DNA of 64,000 bases from Canna indica (lineage: Eukaryota; Streptophyta; Magnoliopsida; Zingiberales; Cannaceae): NCBI GenBank assembly GCA_034359265.1, contig CP136896.1:69141501-69205500 (forward strand). Direction: 5' to 3'. Each line of letters begins with the position of its first letter. The stretch's first letter is position 1. Positions 60,401 to 64,000 of this stretch are shown here, piece by piece. Below the pieces are notes generated by a model. The model did no database searches and had not been told where the DNA came from. It worked only from the letters and a program-made list of their open reading frames with translations. The translations under genes were made by a program, and so were the position numbers.

Positions 60401-62666
60401 AAACTCGGTCCCAGCATATCCATGACCTGAATAAAGTTTAGTAGTACAGTTATCATAAAACCTCATATAGCAACACTGAATAACAAATTGTAAATAATAT
60501 GCACGTATAAGCAAATACCATGACATAATAATCCCCTTGGCGACCTTTATAATGAACTCGCGGTACACCATGAATGCCACCAAGAGTACTGAAATGAAGA
60601 AATGTTGGCTGGTCAGACTGAGCTAAAATAAGGTTCAACCAGAATTCAAGAAAATAAAACAGAACTTACTTGTACACTTGCCATTCATAAGGGGGACCAT
60701 AATTGCAGCCTTTACTGGTCCTATGTTCAAACTTCAATGCCACCTAGCATACACGTGACGACACAAATTTTATTAACATTACTTCCTTCAACTTTACAGT
60801 TAAATGAGAAAATGAAGTTACCACACCTCTAGAGCACCAGAACCATTAATTCTATCATTTGTGTTAGCAGGGGTAACTCGACGACCTACGTATACTTGTC
60901 CAAATCCACCTTTCCCTAGTTTTCTGTCAAGTTTGTATACTGGTGAAGTGCCAAGTTGGACCTGTGGGGTCAAACACAATGTTTCAAATATATAAGCTGG
61001 TGCATAAGAAAAAGGTGATGCAAAGAACTTTCTATAATCTGGAAATATTTAGCAAATCTTATGATTCTCAAAAAGTTGGGACTTCATCTTATAGTTGTTG
61101 TGCTTTTATATGGAATATGAGATACTAAAGTTATCCAATCAAAGGCAATTTTATAAAGCGGCATATAAGACGTAAGTACGCATGAGAATAAAAATACATT
61201 TTCAAGAAGGACATCGAGTATCAACATATTCTTCAGATGAGCTTATTTTGCATAGTAGTTTTAAAATATGACAGAACTTTCTGTCATATTTCCATAGGAG
61301 TGAATCCATATTTTCCATGCCACTTAAGGAGTTATAGGACCTAAACCATACAGGATATTTAAACAAGTGTAACAGAAACATTGGGAGTCAAACAATAATC
61401 AAATTAACACATAAATAAGCTCTGTCAGTGCTGAACATGCATCTGGCAAGCAAAAACTTGGGTACAAGTGCACATCTAGGATACATGCTCTATACAATCA
61501 TCATGTGCCAAAGAGTAGAGAATGAAATAAAAGGGCAGTGGACCGACAGTGATAACAAGTAGCACAGTATAGGTGTGGCATCGACTAGCACTCCAACTTT
61601 GTGAAGTTGTTTTCCAAACAAAGCTATCAATTATTAATTGTTTCAAGATAATATTTAATAATATACAATTTTACAAAACAGATGCAGCATCAATTGATCA
61701 AGCAGGATCCCAAATTTGTGATGACATTTTCCAACAAAGCTACTCATTGTTATATAGCCAAGAAATTATCATAAACAATCAGCCATGAGCTCAAAGGATG
61801 AGATTCACCCATCCAATGGTCTGGATTTAGATAAACAGAAAACTAATACAACAGCACTAGAGTTCTAAGTTTATCTATTGCAAATATCATAAATTTCCTT
61901 CACCACTTGCTTCCCTTGTTGTTATGGTCCTCTAATTCCAAGTTATCTTGCTACCTCTCTGTCTATTTTGCCATTCTTTGATATTTCTTTTCGCATTGGT
62001 AGTTATAAGTACATATGTGGCGCAAGAAGGAATTAACAGATGCTTAAACGAACCATACTTTAGAGAACATAATCTCCTAAAAAATAGAGAGAGTAACACT
62101 AATGGACCTATAAGTTTAGGCAGCCAGGAACCATGTTTGTTTGACTAGGCAGACGATGACTTAAGGCACCATAATAGAAATCAATCTAAACAGTTATATA
62201 AAAGAACAATTAAAAAATTGCAATCCGTCTTACAATATCAATCGGGATACAAAGGGAATAGAACGAAACTTATTAATTTGATCCTTTCTCCAGTAGAATG
62301 CTTAGCATGCTAAAGAAAAATCGGACAGGTTTGGAGAGATCTAACCTTTTCTGGAAGTGGTGCGGTGTTCCCCTCCTCCTCTCCGCCGGGGAGCTTGTCA
62401 GCGCTCCTTGCTCCACTATCATTGTCATCCATCCTCCTCTCGCCGACACCTTCAAGGTTCTCCACCCCTACGACTCCAACCTCGTCGCCACCCTCGACAA
62501 GCCTGATCTCCTCCCTCCGCTCGGCAGACCTCGTCACGGGTGGGTTCTCCTCCACCGGCTGCTGGTTCCTCGCCAACCGCCGCCGCCTCTGGTTCGGCCG
62601 CTCGCCCTGGACTACTGGGTTCGCCTGCGCCCGGCCCCTGCGCACTCCGCTACGGAGCTCCGGCAT
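57487..62666 (-). CDS. HD16: Casein kinase 1-like protein, HD16/EL1 type (16 exons, complete)
   Basis: Nuclear Ser/Thr kinase; in rice this family (HD16/EL1) phosphorylates Ghd7 and SLR1 to delay flowering and modulate gibberellin signalling. Exons in transcript order: 62346-62666, 60827-60961, 60670-60743, 60519-60588, 60371-60426, 60219-60290, 59947-60041, 59756-59822, 59489-59618, 59189-59407, 58968-59098, 58720-58894, 58427-58517, 57990-58147, 57638-57826, 57487-57546. All phases close; 680 aa. The start [12 protein letters not shown] is family-typical. The kinase domain has the Gly loop LGKGGFGQV (122-130), Lys156 (VALK), the catalytic loop HGDVKPEN (246-253) with HGD in place of HRD as in this CK1 branch, and Asp271 in DLG. 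A basic nuclear-localisation stretch lies at 417-436 (KRGR..PKKKIR). The C-terminal 230 residues have the repeats [19 protein letters not shown] and [10 protein letters not shown] of the conserved EL1 tail. Confidence 0.95.
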
Positions 62667-64000
62667 CCTTCATCTGCCCGACCCCATGCCTCAAAAAACA
62701 CTCGGTTTCCACGATTTCTTGAACCCTAACGGGAAGAGAGCGAGCCGGCAGGATTGATAGATTTGATCGGAACTAAGCTCGAGATAACGCAAATCGATAG
62801 CCGGATCGAGCCAAAGTTGGAGAAGAAACAAAATCCAGGGGGAATCGCCGCCTAGTTGAGAGATTTTTAGGTTAGGGTTCGCCAAGGGAGTTCGGCGAAG
62901 AACTTTGCAATGCCTTGGAGTTGGGGATACGGCGAGAAGGGAGGCTGCGAGGCTTATGACAAGCGGGGATACGTCCGATATAAAGTATCATAGGGAGGGG
63001 TATGACTGTCAATTAGCGAAATGCATTTTCTAGTACGGTCGATAAACTCATTAGTCGTTGAATTGTGGTCCGAAAAGCGTCTAAACCGGAAATTGGGACG
63101 CAATAACGGAAAATCCAAAACCGTACCGGTATATAAATTCTCTAAAACCGATATGAATTAGTGATTTTATATTTAAAAAAAAGTTTTTGACTTTTTGCCC
63201 CAAAAAGATTAATAATGGTCAGACATTTTGCAGCATTTCTCCTGAACCAAAATATGAAATCTCAGATAATTTCAAAACCGAATATAATATTTAATTTTTT
63301 TTAAAATCATAATTAAATTCAAAAAACATATAAAATGTTTAAAGTTATCATTTTAATAATGAAAATACATCCTATTTTTTTTAAAAGATCGTGATAATTT
63401 TAAATTATTGAATAAATTTTTTATATATTTTTTGAGATTTTAGGAAATATTTTTATGATTAAAATAATAATTTTAAAATTTTAAAATAGTTTTTTAAAAA
63501 TTTTAAAATAATTATTTAATCATGAAAATGTATTCTAAAATTTTTAAAAAATCTTTCAAAAAAATCATAAGATTTTTTAGGTATTTCTTAAATTTGATTT
63601 TGATTTTGAAAATTTTAAATATTATATTTGATTTTAAAAAAAAATTAAGACTACAAGTTCTGATTTAGGAAAAGACATGTTTATAAAAATATGTTTTGTG
63701 GCATAATTGATTTGTGATAAATAAAGATAAGTGACTAATTTTAGTAACTTATTTATTTGGCTCAATTGGATTAAGAAAAATAAAATTAATATTATATCTA
63801 ATATGTAATAAATGAAAAAAATTATTCAATCATCTCTCGTATTTTATCCTACTTCGAACTTTATTGTTATGCTCAAGCCAAACTCTATAAGACCAACCTA
63901 AGATAATTCCACACAGTTAATGTTGTCTTCTAGATGTGCATAGGTATCGGATAGATTTGAAATTGGTTGGAATCTATCTAATCGGGTAGATTCCAAGTAG
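62667..64000. other. Region upstream of the casein kinase gene
   Basis: The first 300 bases (to about 62990) are GC-rich and probably carry the kinase promoter and 5' UTR. From 63150 to the end the sequence is AT-rich, with reiterated TTTTAAAATT/AATTTTAAAA runs and no supported gene. Confidence 0.6.

Noticed and set aside
62298..62757. Two plus-strand frames of 130-143 codons
   Set aside because: They are antisense to exon 1 of the casein kinase gene, which has a family-typical N-terminus and splice donor on the minus strand.

Overview
This is a window of plant nuclear DNA. The genes are rich in introns with GT..AG splice sites. The intergenic DNA and introns are AT-rich and full of transposable elements, and the recognisable proteins are flowering-plant families. 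The types of element and the protein flavour would fit a non-grass monocot, but the species cannot be read from the sequence.

Genes from left to right. At 16-180 (+) lies the last exon of a LysM receptor-like kinase. At 1549-18800 (+) is a complete 20-exon MMS19 gene (cytosolic iron-sulfur cluster targeting, 1130 aa). Facing it at 19705-28996 (-) is a 15-exon organellar tryptophanyl-tRNA synthetase (413 aa). At 37818-43596 (-) is a 9-exon full-size ABCB (MDR/P-glycoprotein type) transporter (1234 aa). At 57487-62666 (-) is a 16-exon nuclear casein kinase 1-like protein of the HD16/EL1 type (680 aa). Every exon join was checked for splice dinucleotides and reading phase, and all four complete genes read through without a break. 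At 49322-49909 (+) is a dead, intronless fragment of an AGC kinase of the UCN type.

Mobile DNA fills most of the rest. A degenerate Ty1/copia retrotransposon (31683-36774) has 5-bp target duplications and unusual TA..TA LTR ends. A CACTA (En/Spm) element (51857-55870) has a TCA target duplication and a truncated TNP2-type transposase. It also carries terminal arrays of small hairpins, nine copies of a 26-bp tandem repeat and a long foldback upstream of the transposase. Inside MMS19 introns lie an intact 326-bp TRIM retrotransposon (3868-4193) and a tandem LTR-internal TRIM array (about 7970-9388), which is itself split by a palindrome-rich element. Several Tourist-like, hAT-like and foldback MITEs are present, some with target duplications. 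One dispersed repeat family occurs three times (37.5, 47.0 and 50.8 kb).

The five genes are unrelated housekeeping, signalling or transport functions. Nothing suggests an operon, gene cluster, CRISPR array or other co-ordinated system. The most unusual material is structural: the tandem TRIM array, the internal architecture of the CACTA element, and the expansion of MMS19 introns by nested elements while every exon stays intact.
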